Notes under the pieces: model-generated
The model's input: only the letters and a program-made list of their open reading frames with translations
Databases searched by the model: none
Told to the model about the DNA's origin: nothing
In this document: one piece after another, positions 1-8,649 of the stretch
Layout: every line of letters starts with the position of its first letter
How positions within the stretch are numbered: position 1 is the stretch's first letter
Assembly: GCA_049602155.1 (NCBI GenBank)
Contig: JBMYRH010000006.1
Span: 62,001 to 126,000, forward strand
DNA: 64,000 bases
Reading direction: 5' to 3'
Source: JBMYRH01 sp049602155
GTDB taxonomy: Bacteria; Myxococcota_A; UBA9042; PHBI01; JBMYRH01
Translations under genes and position numbers: made by a program

Positions 1-2
1 GT

Positions 3-1082
3 GCGGCGACCTTCACGGGGCCGAACACCCTTGATGTCACCGGCAGCGATGGTGAGACGACCACGGTCTCTTTTGAGAATGCGGTCATCGCGACGGGCTC
101 GGTCCCTACGGAAATCCCAGGGTTCGAGCTCGACGGCGAGCACGTCGTGAGCTCGACAGAGGCGCTCGCGTGGACCAAGGCCCCCGAGCGCATCGTCGTG
201 ATTGGAGGCGGCTACATCGGCATGGAGATGGGGGGCGTCTGGCAACGGATGGGCTCCCAGGTGACGGTGGTGGAGTTCGCAGACCGAATCCTGCCCGGCT
301 TCGCCAAGGATCTCTCGCGGCCCGTCCAGCGCCGATTTAAGGCGCATGGCGGCGCGGTGAAGACCAAGACCAAGGCCACCAGCTGGAAGAAGGCGAAGGG
401 TGGCGGCGTGACTGTCACGATTGAGGACCTCAAGAGTGGCAAAGAGAGCACCCTAGAGGCGGACGTGATCCTCCTCACCGTGGGGCGCCGACCGATGAGT
501 TCAGGGCTCGGTCTTGAGACCGCAGGTGTCGCGACTGATGCGCGAGGCATCGTCACTGTGGATGGCGCACAGCGCACCAATGTCGGGAACATTTATGCGA
601 TTGGAGACGTCGCAGGCGAGCCCATGCTCGCCCACAAGGGCTCCAAGGAAGGGGAGGTCGCGGCTGAGGTCATAGCGGGTAAGGCGTCGGCTTTCGACGT
701 CCGTGGGATCCCAGCCGTGGTCTTTACGGACCCGGAGATTGCTGGCGTCGGCATGACCGAGGAGGAGGCTAAGGCCGCGGGTCATAAGGTGTCCGTGGGG
801 CGCTTCTCCTTTGCCGCGAACGGGCGCGCGCTGAGCCTCAATGATGCAGATGGTTTCGTCCGCTTGGTGTTCGACTCCGACACAGAGGTCTTGCTCGGTG
901 GGCAGATCGTGGGGCCAGAGGCATCCAACCTCATCGCAGAGGTCGGCCTCGCGCTCGAGATGGGGGCCTTGGCGAGTGACCTGGCGCTCACGATTCATGC
1001 ACACCCTACGCTGTCAGAGACGGTGATGGAGGCCTCTGCAGCTGCCCTCGGACACGCGATCCACGCGCTCGGCAAGCGCTAG
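3..1082 (+). CDS. lpdA: Dihydrolipoyl dehydrogenase (E3), 5'-truncated by the window
   Basis: Flavoprotein disulfide reductase that reoxidises dihydrolipoamide of 2-oxoacid dehydrogenase complexes with NAD+. The frame is open from base 3 and 359 residues are visible. The second FAD-contact motif (AVIATGSVPTEIPGF) is near the start, followed by the NAD-binding GGGYIGMEMG, the second FAD motif ending in AIGDV, and the C-terminal dimerisation domain with HAHPTLSE, which carries the His-Glu catalytic base pair. The redox-active CxxxxC lies upstream of the window. lipB follows after 3 bases, so the two genes form a lipoate-related operon. The family is certain; assignment to a pyruvate or oxoglutarate complex cannot be made from what is visible. 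Confidence 0.95.
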   Translation, partial: AATFTGPNTLDVTGSDGETTTVSFENAVIATGSVPTEIPGFELDGEHVVSSTEALAWTKAPERIVVIGGGYIGMEMGGVWQRMGSQVTVVEFADRILPGFAKDLSRPVQRRFKAHGGAVKTKTKATSWKKAKGGGVTVTIEDLKSGKESTLEADVILLTVGRRPMSSGLGLETAGVATDARGIVTVDGAQRTNVGNIYAIGDVAGEPMLAHKGSKEGEVAAEVIAGKASAFDVRGIPAVVFTDPEIAGVGMTEEEAKAAGHKVSVGRFSFAANGRALSLNDADGFVRLVFDSDTEVLLGGQIVGPEASNLIAEVGLALEMGALASDLALTIHAHPTLSETVMEASAAALGHAIHALGKR

Positions 1083-1085
1083 CCG

Positions 1086-1760
1086 ATGGCAGACGGTGAG
1101 CTCCCTGAGCTGGTCGTAGAGTGGCTCGGACGGCGAGGTTACGCTGAGACCCTCTCTTTGCAACATGCACTCGTCGCTGAGCGGATAGAGGGGCGTCGGC
1201 CGGACACCTTGCTTTTGGTCGAGCATGAGCCTGTCTTCACCCTCGGCCGACAGCGCACTGCGGCAGGCAACGTCCTCGCGGCTGGAGACACCCCGGTGGT
1301 TCAGGTAGAGCGTGGCGGGGATGTGACCTGGCACGGCCCCGGGCAGCTGGTTGGCTACCCGATCGTCATGCTCGACCAGGCGCGAGGTGAGCGCGACGTG
1401 CATAAGGTCCTCCGTCAACTGGAGGAGGCGGTCATCACAGCTTTGGCCAAGTGCGGGTTGAGCGCTGAGCGCAAACCGAAGTACACGGGCGTGTGGTGTG
1501 AAGGGAAGAAGATCGCCTCCCTAGGAGTCGCCGTAAGGAGCTGGGTCACCTTTCATGGGTTTGCCATTAACGTTGAGCCGGACTTGAGCTGGTTCGCGCG
1601 TATCAACCCATGTGGGCTCGAGTCCGACGTGATGGGCTCGATAGCTTCCTTGGGCGGGGCTGTGCCAGAGGCTGCCTGGTTTCGTCAGGCTATCGCCCAG
1701 GCCGTCGCCACCACGTTGGGGCGACGCCTGAGCGCTTCGTCTGGCGCGACTTCTCCCTAG
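1086..1760 (+). CDS. lipB: Octanoyl-[acyl-carrier-protein]:protein N-octanoyltransferase
   Basis: Cytoplasmic enzyme that moves the octanoyl group from acyl-ACP to lipoyl domains, the first step of lipoate synthesis. The 224 residues show the family signature RGGDVTWHGPGQLVGYP, the catalytic lysine at K142 in GKKIASLG and the catalytic cysteine at C176 in NPCGL; these fall at the same numbers as in well-studied LipB proteins. It starts 3 bases after lpdA, so the pair is almost certainly cotranscribed and functionally linked (lipoylation and reoxidation of the lipoyl arm). The lipoyl synthase lipA is not in the window. The stop codon overlaps the stop of the convergent Cys-rich lipoprotein gene by 4 bases (CTAG). 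Confidence 0.96.
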   Translation: MADGELPELVVEWLGRRGYAETLSLQHALVAERIEGRRPDTLLLVEHEPVFTLGRQRTAAGNVLAAGDTPVVQVERGGDVTWHGPGQLVGYPIVMLDQARGERDVHKVLRQLEEAVITALAKCGLSAERKPKYTGVWCEGKKIASLGVAVRSWVTFHGFAINVEPDLSWFARINPCGLESDVMGSIASLGGAVPEAAWFRQAIAQAVATTLGRRLSASSGATSP

Positions 1761-4700
1761 AAGCAACCGCTCGATTGAGCACATGTCCCGACGTCGATGA
1801 TGGTCGGGTTGTTGAGGGCCTCGAAGCCCGCACAGCCAATCATGCAACTGATATCGCCTGCGCAGTTGAGGGCGCAGTCGAGGACGTCCGCACACTGCGC
1901 GTTCGCCTCACAGGCCGACACCTCGTCTTCACACACATCTTGGACACACTCTACGAAGTCAGTGACGTCACCGCCGTTGTCACCGCCGCCGTTGTCACCG
2001 CCGCCGTTGTCACCGCCGCCGTTGTCACCGCCGCCGTCAGTGTGACAGGTGGCTGCGGCGCTGCACTCGTAGAGCGTCGTTGTTGTGTTGGAGTTTGAGC
2101 CATTGTTCTCTGCATAGCAGCTTGGCAGGCATTCGTTCGCCGAGCCGCCGTCTTCAATGCACTGGTCGGCGCAGTTGAAGGTCGCTGGGCAGGTCTGGCT
2201 TCCGTTGGTGTAGCAGCTGTTGAGCTGTTGACCACAGGCGTCCTCAAGGCATTCGAAGTACTCGTCAGTTGCATCGCCACCGCCGCCGTTGTCTCCGCCG
2301 CCTGCGTTCGCACAGCTGTTCTCCTCCCAACATGCACCGATCTCTTGCGAGGCGTTCTGTGCAGCATTGGAGGCGTTGAAGTAGCACGCGTTGAAGCACT
2401 CGTTGTCGTTGTCGCTGCAGGTGTTGTAGCAGTCGAAGATGGACCAGCAGTCACTGTTCGTACAGTCCTCAACAGCGCCCGGGCAGTTCTCATTAAGGCA
2501 CTCAAGGCCCGGGTTGTCGCCACCGCCGTTGTCGCCACCGCCGTTGTCGCCGCCGCCGTTGTCACTGCAGTCCTGAGGGCAGGAGTCGGCGTTCTCGCCG
2601 GGATCGCACTCGCCGTCCCCGCAGATGTTGCCACAGCCGTTTTGTCCGCCGCAGGTCCCGAGCGCAAGCAGGGCCTCATTCTCTTGGTCTGGCATGCACT
2701 GGTACGTGCACCCAGTCCCGCCGCCCGCGACGCACGCGTTGAGGCACGGGAGTGCGTCCGCGCAGGCCGCATCCGCCATGCATGCGCTCCACTGGCCACC
2801 ACAATTGTCGGTGAGGCACTCCTCTAAATCCGAGTCTGGCGGATCTACGGGGCCACCACCTCCTCCGAGGCAGCCAGACTCCAACGCGCATGGCGCGACT
2901 TGGTTGGCGATGTAGTTCTGTCCCCCGCCCTGCATGTCCTCTACGCAGTCGTCGACACAGCCTTCGTTGGTGCAGCCGGCGATGCACTCGATCGCTCCGA
3001 AGCAGGAGTCCGAGTTTTGGCACTGGCTACCTACATTGCATGCCTCGACAATGCAGGCGGCGCCTTCGCTTCCGCCCGGCCCATCAGGGCCACAGTCGCC
3101 GTCGTCAAAGCCGCATGCTGCGACATTGCACTGCTGGTCACAGAAATCGTCGCCGATCCAGTCGTTGGGGCAACCAGGGGCACACTCGCCACCGCCACCG
3201 TTGCCGCCGCCGCCTTCAAAGCACCCGGCACCCTGGCCGCAGAGCGCCACGTTGATGGCAGTCTGCGAGAACCCGGCGACTTGAGAGCAGCCGAAGAGGC
3301 AGCCCTGGTCTCCAGCTGGGCAATCCTCAATGCACTCGAGCGCCTCAAGGCAACTCGCATCGCCCACGCACTCAGCGTACTGCTCACCGCAGTTGTCTTG
3401 GAGGCAATCAGACACCCCACCGCCGGGGTTGCCACCACCGCAGTCTTGAGGGCAGTTGTCAGCGTTCTCTCCCTGCCCACAGTCGCCATCCCCGCAGAAG
3501 GGCTCCCCTTCGCAGTTGGCGTAGTAGCAGTCAGATGTCGCGATGTAGAGGTCGACCGCCTGTTGGCCTGCCTCGTTTGCGCACCCCTGGATGCAGTTGT
3601 CGGACTGGCAGTTTTGGACGCACTCCACGAGCTGTGCGCAGGAGGGGGTTTCGAGGCAGGCGCCTAGCTCTGCGCCACACTCCTCCCAGATGCACCCCTC
3701 TTGGCCTCCGCAGTCCTGGGGGCAGGTGTCTGGGTTCTCTCCCATGTCTCCTTGGCAGACACCATCTCCGCATTCGGCTCCGGGGGCAGGCGCATCGAAG
3801 CAGCCTGAGTTCTGGCCGCAGAGCCCAAGGTTGATTGCCGGCATCGAGAAGCCCCCCGCCTGGGAGCACTCGAAGAGGCAGTTCTGATCGCCAGCAGGGC
3901 AATCCTCTAGGCAGGCCAGGGCCTGCATGCAGGTGTCGTCACCGAGGCAGGCGGCCATCTCCTCCGGGCAATTCTCGTCCAGGCACTCGCTGAGTGACGG
4001 CGGTTTGGGGCCCTCACCACAGTCTTTCGGGCAGTTGTCCGCGTTCTCTCCCATGTCCTCTTGGCAGATGTCGTCGCCGCACTCCGCCGAAGGGCCAGGG
4101 GGGGCGTCGTCGAAGCATCCCGCCTGTTGGCCACAGGAGCCCATGTTGGCGGCAATGATCGAGAACTCTCCTTGCTGAGAGCAGCCGAAGATGCAGCCCT
4201 GGTCGCCGCCGGGGCACTCCTCGATGCAGTCAAGGATGTCCACGCAGCCCTCGTCTTCCAGGCATGCTGCGTACTCGTCGCTGCACTCGGCCTTCAGGCA
4301 AGCGACGAGGCCGCTAGCAGCGGGTCCGTCGCCCTTACAGTCATCGGGGCAGCTATCGGCGCTCTCGTCGTCATCACACGCACCGTCACCACACTCGGAG
4401 ACAGGGGGGCCATCACCGTTGCAATCATCGGGGCAGCTCTCTGCATCTTCGCCGTCGTCGCACGCGCCATCGCCGCACTCGGCGGCCACCGCATCGACAC
4501 ACTCTGCTTCGTAATCAGCACAGCAGTCGCCGAAGATGACGCAGCTGGTGTCACATGCGCACGGGCGCTCATCCGAAGCTGGTTCACCACAGCGGCCCTC
4601 GCAGCTCAGGGTTGGGTCGACCTCGGGCTCGACCACGGGCGGCGGACCGTCCGGGCGGCAGTCTGAGTCGCTCTCGCACCCTAGGATGGCTTGGAAGGCA

Positions 4701-5176
4701 GCCGCATCGTCTTCGCCGAGGTTCGCTGCGCACCCGCTGCGGCAAAGCTCGGAGGCCTCGTCGTCAGCGTCTGGGTCACACTGGCTGAGGCAGACGAGCG
4801 CGTCACCGCACGCGACGCTAGCGCTGCACCCCTGGACAACCTCTGGGCATGCCCCAGTGAGGCAGAGGAGGTAGTCCCCCGGCTCGCAGTCTGGGCGGCA
4901 ATTGAAGGTGTGCTCACCCGGATCGCAAACGCCATCTCCACAGACTGCTTCGGCGGCGCCTTCTCCGGGGGGAGTATCATCGCCACCCGTCACAGTACCG
5001 TTCCCCTGGCCCTCTCCGTCCAGAGCGCCTGCACCAATCTCGCCCTCGGGTGTGAGGTCGGTGTTACTTGCAGAGGAGCAACCGACCGTGAGGACGGCGA
5101 CGAGGAGAAGAGTTGTGAGCGGTTTCACGCTCTTTAGCACTGCGCACAAAGCGGTATACGTAGCGAACGGTTTCAT
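1757..5176 (-). CDS. Large Cys-rich modular surface lipoprotein (1139 aa)
   Basis: Predicted outer-surface lipoprotein; function unknown. The signal peptide ends in LTVGC (lipid Cys33). The rest is modular: ten related units of about 60 residues, each with 8 to 10 cysteines, typically ending in a CGQxxGCF-like motif; seven CGDGxC-type units ending in CPxDC; one somatomedin-B-like module at about residues 189-226 (CEGRCGEP...CACDTSC...GDCCADY); and one Notch LNR-like module at about 663-695 (WIGDDFCDQQCN...CGFDDGDC). Gly-Asn-Asp linkers (GGGDN repeats) separate the last units. GGGAGG stands just before ATG 5176 and supports the start. Disulfide-rich folding outside the cytoplasm is inferred. 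No catalytic domain was recognised. Confidence 0.85.
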   Translation of the reverse strand: MKPFATYTALCAVLKSVKPLTTLLLVAVLTVGCSSASNTDLTPEGEIGAGALDGEGQGNGTVTGGDDTPPGEGAAEAVCGDGVCDPGEHTFNCRPDCEPGDYLLCLTGACPEVVQGCSASVACGDALVCLSQCDPDADDEASELCRSGCAANLGEDDAAAFQAILGCESDSDCRPDGPPPVVEPEVDPTLSCEGRCGEPASDERPCACDTSCVIFGDCCADYEAECVDAVAAECGDGACDDGEDAESCPDDCNGDGPPVSECGDGACDDDESADSCPDDCKGDGPAASGLVACLKAECSDEYAACLEDEGCVDILDCIEECPGGDQGCIFGCSQQGEFSIIAANMGSCGQQAGCFDDAPPGPSAECGDDICQEDMGENADNCPKDCGEGPKPPSLSECLDENCPEEMAACLGDDTCMQALACLEDCPAGDQNCLFECSQAGGFSMPAINLGLCGQNSGCFDAPAPGAECGDGVCQGDMGENPDTCPQDCGGQEGCIWEECGAELGACLETPSCAQLVECVQNCQSDNCIQGCANEAGQQAVDLYIATSDCYYANCEGEPFCGDGDCGQGENADNCPQDCGGGNPGGGVSDCLQDNCGEQYAECVGDASCLEALECIEDCPAGDQGCLFGCSQVAGFSQTAINVALCGQGAGCFEGGGGNGGGGECAPGCPNDWIGDDFCDQQCNVAACGFDDGDCGPDGPGGSEGAACIVEACNVGSQCQNSDSCFGAIECIAGCTNEGCVDDCVEDMQGGGQNYIANQVAPCALESGCLGGGGGPVDPPDSDLEECLTDNCGGQWSACMADAACADALPCLNACVAGGGTGCTYQCMPDQENEALLALGTCGGQNGCGNICGDGECDPGENADSCPQDCSDNGGGDNGGGDNGGGDNPGLECLNENCPGAVEDCTNSDCWSIFDCYNTCSDNDNECFNACYFNASNAAQNASQEIGACWEENSCANAGGGDNGGGGDATDEYFECLEDACGQQLNSCYTNGSQTCPATFNCADQCIEDGGSANECLPSCYAENNGSNSNTTTTLYECSAAATCHTDGGGDNGGGDNGGGDNGGGDNGGDVTDFVECVQDVCEDEVSACEANAQCADVLDCALNCAGDISCMIGCAGFEALNNPTIIDVGTCAQSSGCF
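1976..2035. repeat. 15-bp coding minisatellite (4 exact copies)
   Basis: The unit gttgtcaccgccgcc is repeated four times without mismatch. On the minus strand each unit encodes GGGDN, a flexible linker in the Cys-rich lipoprotein. The unit length is a multiple of three, so copy-number change would alter linker length without a frameshift. Confidence 0.95.
2513..2562. repeat. Second 15-bp GGGDN-coding minisatellite
   Basis: Two identical copies of gttgtcgccaccgcc are followed by a third with one substitution and a partial fourth. It encodes a second GGGDN linker in the same lipoprotein, next to a CGDGEC unit. Confidence 0.9.
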
Positions 5177-5201
5177 GGTGCCCTCCCAGGCTAGGCCCAG
5201 A

Positions 5202-5231
5202 AGGGTACCTGAGTGGCAAACCCCGTGTAAA
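5202..5231 (-). promoter_or_regulatory. Sigma70-type promoter for the Cys-rich lipoprotein
   Basis: Read on the minus strand: TTTACA (5231-5226), 18-base spacer, TACCCT (5207-5202), about 26 bases before ATG 5176. The same -10 hexamer TACCCT occurs before the lipoprotein at 24690. Prediction by eye. Confidence 0.5.
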
Positions 5232-5276
5232 CGATCTGTTGTGCCGGTTCTGTGACCCGAACCCGCTCAGAGGCCG

Positions 5277-7370
5277 TTACTCGTCCTCGTCCATGGGGAT
5301 GAGGCCTTGGAATTCCTCGCGCAGCTGCTTGGCCATCTCCGAGGGGACGGTGGCGTATTTCTCGAACTCCATCGTGAACTCGGCTTGGCCCTTGGTCGCC
5401 GAACGGAGCACTGTGGAGTAACCGAACATCTCGCCCAGTGGCACCTCAGCCTCGACGCGGCAGAAGCCATCATCGTCCTGCGTACCGACGATCATGCCGC
5501 GGCGCTGGTTGATGGTCCGGAGGATACCTCCCTGGAACTCGCCAGGGCCCTCGACAGCCACCTTCATGACTGGCTCAAGGATGGAGGGCTTGGCCTTCGG
5601 GTAGGCTGTGCGGAAAGCACCACGTGCAGCTGACTGGAACGCCGTATCGGATGAGTCGACCGCGTGAGACGCACCGTCTTCCACGACGAACCTCATGTTC
5701 ACGACGGGGAAGCCGATGAGGCGACCCTTCTCCATGCACTTCATGAAGCCCTTCTCAATGGCGCTCTTGAACTCGGTGGGGATGTTGCCGCCGGTCACCT
5801 TCCACTCGAACTCGAAGTCCTCCTCGAGGGAGGGCTCCATGTATCCGAGGATGCGGCCAAACTGACCGGAACCACCTGTCTGCTTCTTGTGGAGGTAGTT
5901 GAAGTCTGCGCGCTTCGCGATCGTCTCACGGTAGGCGACTTGGGGCCTGCCGACCTCAACGTCGCAGCGGTACTCGCGCTTCATGCGCTCGACGTAGACC
6001 TCGAGGTGAAGCTCACCCATCCCGCAGATGATCGTCTGGCCACTCTCGCGGTCCATGTAGGTGCGGAAGGTGGGGTCCTCCTTCGTGAAGCGCTGTAGCG
6101 CCTTGGAGAAGTTACCGAGCGCGCTTTTGTCCTTCGGGGTGACCGACATCTTGATCACGGGCTCAGGGACGAACATGGGGCTCATCGAGAGCTCCACCGT
6201 GCCGTCGGTGAAGGTGTCGCCCGAGGCGCACTCCACACCGAAGAGGGCGACGATGTCGCCAGCAGAGGCCTCGGTGATGTCCTCCATCTCATTGGAGTGC
6301 ATGCGGACCAGTCGGCCGACCTTCACCTTCTTGCCGGTGCGGGCGTTGAAGATGGCGTCGCCCTTCTTCAGGGTCCCCTCGTAGACGCGTACGTACGTGA
6401 GCTGGCCGTAGCGGCCGTCCTCCAGCTTGAAGGCGAGGACGACGAGGGCGCTGTCTTTGTTCGTGGTGATCGCGACCCGTGCCTCGTTGTTGGCCTGGTC
6501 GAGAGCGTGGTTCTCAACCTCGGTCGGGCTGGGCAGGTACGAGATGACCGCGTCCAAGAGCATCTGAACGCCCTTGTTGCGGTACGCCGAGCCCATCATC
6601 ACCGGTGTGATCTCCAGGGACAGGGTCGCCTTGCGGATGGCGCTTTGGATCACCTCGACGGACGGCTCACCTTCGAGCATCGCCTCCATGAGGTCGTCGC
6701 AGTGCATTGACGCAGCGTCCAGCAGGATCTCACGGTACTCATCGGCCTGAGCTTGGAGCTCTGCAGGGATGGCGTCTTCACGGATGGTCTCGCCGTTGTC
6801 GCCCTCACAGTAGAGTGCGCGCATGCCGACGAGGTCGACGACGCCGATATGCCCGTCCTCGAGCCCGATGGGCAGCTGGATCAACACAGCGTTGTGGTTG
6901 AGCTTCTCTGTGAGCTGCTCAGCGACTTTGAACGGGTTGGCGCCGGAGCGATCCAACTTGTTCACAAACGCGATGCGAGGCACGTTGTAGCGGCGCATCT
7001 GGCGGTCGACCGTGTAGGACTGCGACTGGACGCCAGCGACGCCGCACAGAACAAGGACTGCACCGTCAAGGACACGCAGCGCGCGCTCCACCTCGACGGT
7101 GAAGTCGACGTGGCCTGGGGTGTCGATGATGTTGACGTGGTGACCGTCCCAGTCGACCTGCGTAGCTGCGGATTGGATCGTGATGCCACGCTCCTTCTCG
7201 AGCTCCATGGAGTCCATCTTCGCGCCGACGCCGTCCTTGCCGCGGACGTCGTGGATCGCATGAATGCGGTCCGTATAGAAGAGGATGCGCTCGGTCAGCG
7301 TCGTCTTGCCCGAATCGATGTGGGCGCTGATGCCGATGTTGCGGATAAGCTTGTGGTCTGGGGTAGCCAT
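5277..7370 (-). CDS. fusA: Elongation factor G, mitochondrial-EFG1-like subtype
   Basis: Translational GTPase driving ribosomal translocation; 697 residues, the normal length. Start ATG 7370 (MATPDHKLIRNIG) was chosen over upstream codons because AGGAG lies 7 bases before it. G1 is AHIDSGKTT, with Ser where ordinary bacterial EF-G has Ala. Switch II is DTPGH, G4 is NKLD, and the MDSMELEKERGITIQSAAT stretch matches mitochondrial EFG1 and the spirochaete/planctomycete/deltaproteobacterial EF-G1 group (established family knowledge; assignment by inspection). The gene stands alone, not beside rpsL, rpsG or tuf, as expected for a dispersed EF-G paralogue. A TTGACG-N17-TATACG promoter precedes it. 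Confidence 0.96.
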   Translation of the reverse strand: MATPDHKLIRNIGISAHIDSGKTTLTERILFYTDRIHAIHDVRGKDGVGAKMDSMELEKERGITIQSAATQVDWDGHHVNIIDTPGHVDFTVEVERALRVLDGAVLVLCGVAGVQSQSYTVDRQMRRYNVPRIAFVNKLDRSGANPFKVAEQLTEKLNHNAVLIQLPIGLEDGHIGVVDLVGMRALYCEGDNGETIREDAIPAELQAQADEYREILLDAASMHCDDLMEAMLEGEPSVEVIQSAIRKATLSLEITPVMMGSAYRNKGVQMLLDAVISYLPSPTEVENHALDQANNEARVAITTNKDSALVVLAFKLEDGRYGQLTYVRVYEGTLKKGDAIFNARTGKKVKVGRLVRMHSNEMEDITEASAGDIVALFGVECASGDTFTDGTVELSMSPMFVPEPVIKMSVTPKDKSALGNFSKALQRFTKEDPTFRTYMDRESGQTIICGMGELHLEVYVERMKREYRCDVEVGRPQVAYRETIAKRADFNYLHKKQTGGSGQFGRILGYMEPSLEEDFEFEWKVTGGNIPTEFKSAIEKGFMKCMEKGRLIGFPVVNMRFVVEDGASHAVDSSDTAFQSAARGAFRTAYPKAKPSILEPVMKVAVEGPGEFQGGILRTINQRRGMIVGTQDDDGFCRVEAEVPLGEMFGYSTVLRSATKGQAEFTMEFEKYATVPSEMAKQLREEFQGLIPMDEDE

Positions 7371-7413
7371 GCGTCGTCTCCTAGTGACTCGATCCAGCGG
7401 TGACTGGCGGCCG

Positions 7414-7442
7414 CGTATACCGGCGGAGGGGGCGCCCGTCAA
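7414..7442 (-). promoter_or_regulatory. Sigma70-type promoter for fusA
   Basis: Minus strand: TTGACG (7442-7437), spacer of exactly 17, TATACG (7419-7414), about 44 bases before the fusA start. Both hexamers are close to consensus. It lies in the 233-base divergent region between fusA and gap, in which no other element is clear. Confidence 0.65.
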
Positions 7443-7603
7443 CGACCGGAATTGCAATGGCCCGAGTTATGGGACATTTCGAGAGCGTAAACGACTTGCT
7501 TGGAAGATCCGTTCATCGCAGGGTTCAAGCCCATGCTAGGGTGTGAATGGCCTCCTCGTGAGGGGTCGAATCGCAGATCATTTCTCTGAGGGTGACGGGA
7601 ACT

Positions 7604-8599
7604 ATGAACAAAACGCGCATCGCAATAAATGGCTTCGGACGGATCGGACGTATCGCACTTCGGCGCGCGCTCACTCGCGACGATGTCGAAGTGGTGGCGG
7701 TCAACGACCTCGCCGACAACGCTGCGCTCGCATATCTCTTCTCTCGCGACAGTGTGCACGGACGCTACCCGGGGGATGTCCGGCTCGAAGGTGAGACCCT
7801 CTTCGTGGACGAGCACCCGATCCGGTTCACCTCGCACCGTGATCCGGGAGCATGCGGCTGGGGCGACCTGGGGGTTGACGTGGTCTTAGAGGCGACCGGC
7901 GTCTTTCTCCAACGAGACCGCGCCGCACTGCACCTTGATGCCGGGGCGAAGCGTGTCCTCATTAGCGCCCCCGCCAAAGACCCTGATGTGACGCTGTGTC
8001 TCGGCGTCAATGAGCAGGATTTTGATCCGACGTCTCACTACGTTGTCTCCAACGCGTCCTGCACCACGAACTGCGTGGCGCCCGTGCTGAAGGCGCTTCA
8101 TGAGGCCTACGGTGTCGAGCACGGGATGCTCAACACCGTTCACGCGTACACGATGGGGCAGGGCCTCCTTGACTCACCGAACAAGAAGTATCGACGCGGC
8201 CGTGCAGCGGCGTTGAATCTTGTGCCCACGACTACGGGGGCCGCCAAGGCCGTGGGGTTAGTGATCCCTGAGCTTAGCGGCAAGCTCGACGGTTTCGCTG
8301 TGAGGACGCCCGTGCCGACCGGCTCAATCGCCGATCTCACGCTGACCCTCGGCGCTGATCCCAGCGAGGCGGATCTCTTGGAGACCCTACGAGCCTATGA
8401 AGCGCGCTACCCAGAGGTCCTTGAGGTCTCTACTGAGGAACTGGTCTCCAGCGACATTCTGGGGAACACACATTCATCCATCATTGACGCATTGATGACC
8501 ATGAAGACCGGGCCAATGTTCAAGGTGCTCTCCTGGTATGACAATGAGGCCGGCTACGCGACGCGCCTCGTTGACATGGGCGTGCACATCTCGCGCTAG
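7604..8599 (+). CDS. gap: Glyceraldehyde-3-phosphate dehydrogenase
   Basis: Glycolytic and gluconeogenic enzyme forming 1,3-bisphosphoglycerate with NAD(P). The 331 residues from ATG 7604 begin MNKTRIAINGFGRIGR, the Rossmann motif; a GTG four codons earlier is possible but would add a non-conserved tail. The catalytic cysteine is C153 in SNASCTTNC. The His of HAYTMGQ follows, and RRGRAAALNLVPTTTGAAK is the phosphate-binding stretch. Aspartate in VAVNDLAD suggests NAD preference (inference). WYDNEAGYATRLVDM is the usual C-terminal signature. It is divergent from fusA and convergent with the acyl-CoA dehydrogenase gene; no pgk or tpi adjoins it. Confidence 0.96.
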   Translation: MNKTRIAINGFGRIGRIALRRALTRDDVEVVAVNDLADNAALAYLFSRDSVHGRYPGDVRLEGETLFVDEHPIRFTSHRDPGACGWGDLGVDVVLEATGVFLQRDRAALHLDAGAKRVLISAPAKDPDVTLCLGVNEQDFDPTSHYVVSNASCTTNCVAPVLKALHEAYGVEHGMLNTVHAYTMGQGLLDSPNKKYRRGRAAALNLVPTTTGAAKAVGLVIPELSGKLDGFAVRTPVPTGSIADLTLTLGADPSEADLLETLRAYEARYPEVLEVSTEELVSSDILGNTHSSIIDALMTMKTGPMFKVLSWYDNEAGYATRLVDMGVHISR

Positions 8600-8625
8600 G
8601 TCCTCCGTCCTTCGGCGCCCAAGGG

Positions 8626-8649
8626 CGCTAAAGGCCGAGGGCTTTAGCG
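8626..8649. terminator. Possible bidirectional hairpin between convergent genes
   Basis: CGCTAAAG (8626-8633) and CTTTAGCG (8642-8649) form an 8-base-pair stem with an 8-base loop between gap and the 3' end of the acyl-CoA dehydrogenase gene. No U-tract follows, so intrinsic termination is uncertain. Confidence 0.35.

Noticed and set aside
1976..2562. CRISPR-like arrays
   Set aside because: The repeats are contiguous 15-mers without spacers and encode a linker in frame.
1951..3667. Long open frames antisense to or out of frame with the 1139-residue lipoprotein
   Set aside because: Composition is Ala/Thr/Arg/Val-rich and follows the repeat periodicity of the real gene; no domain is seen.
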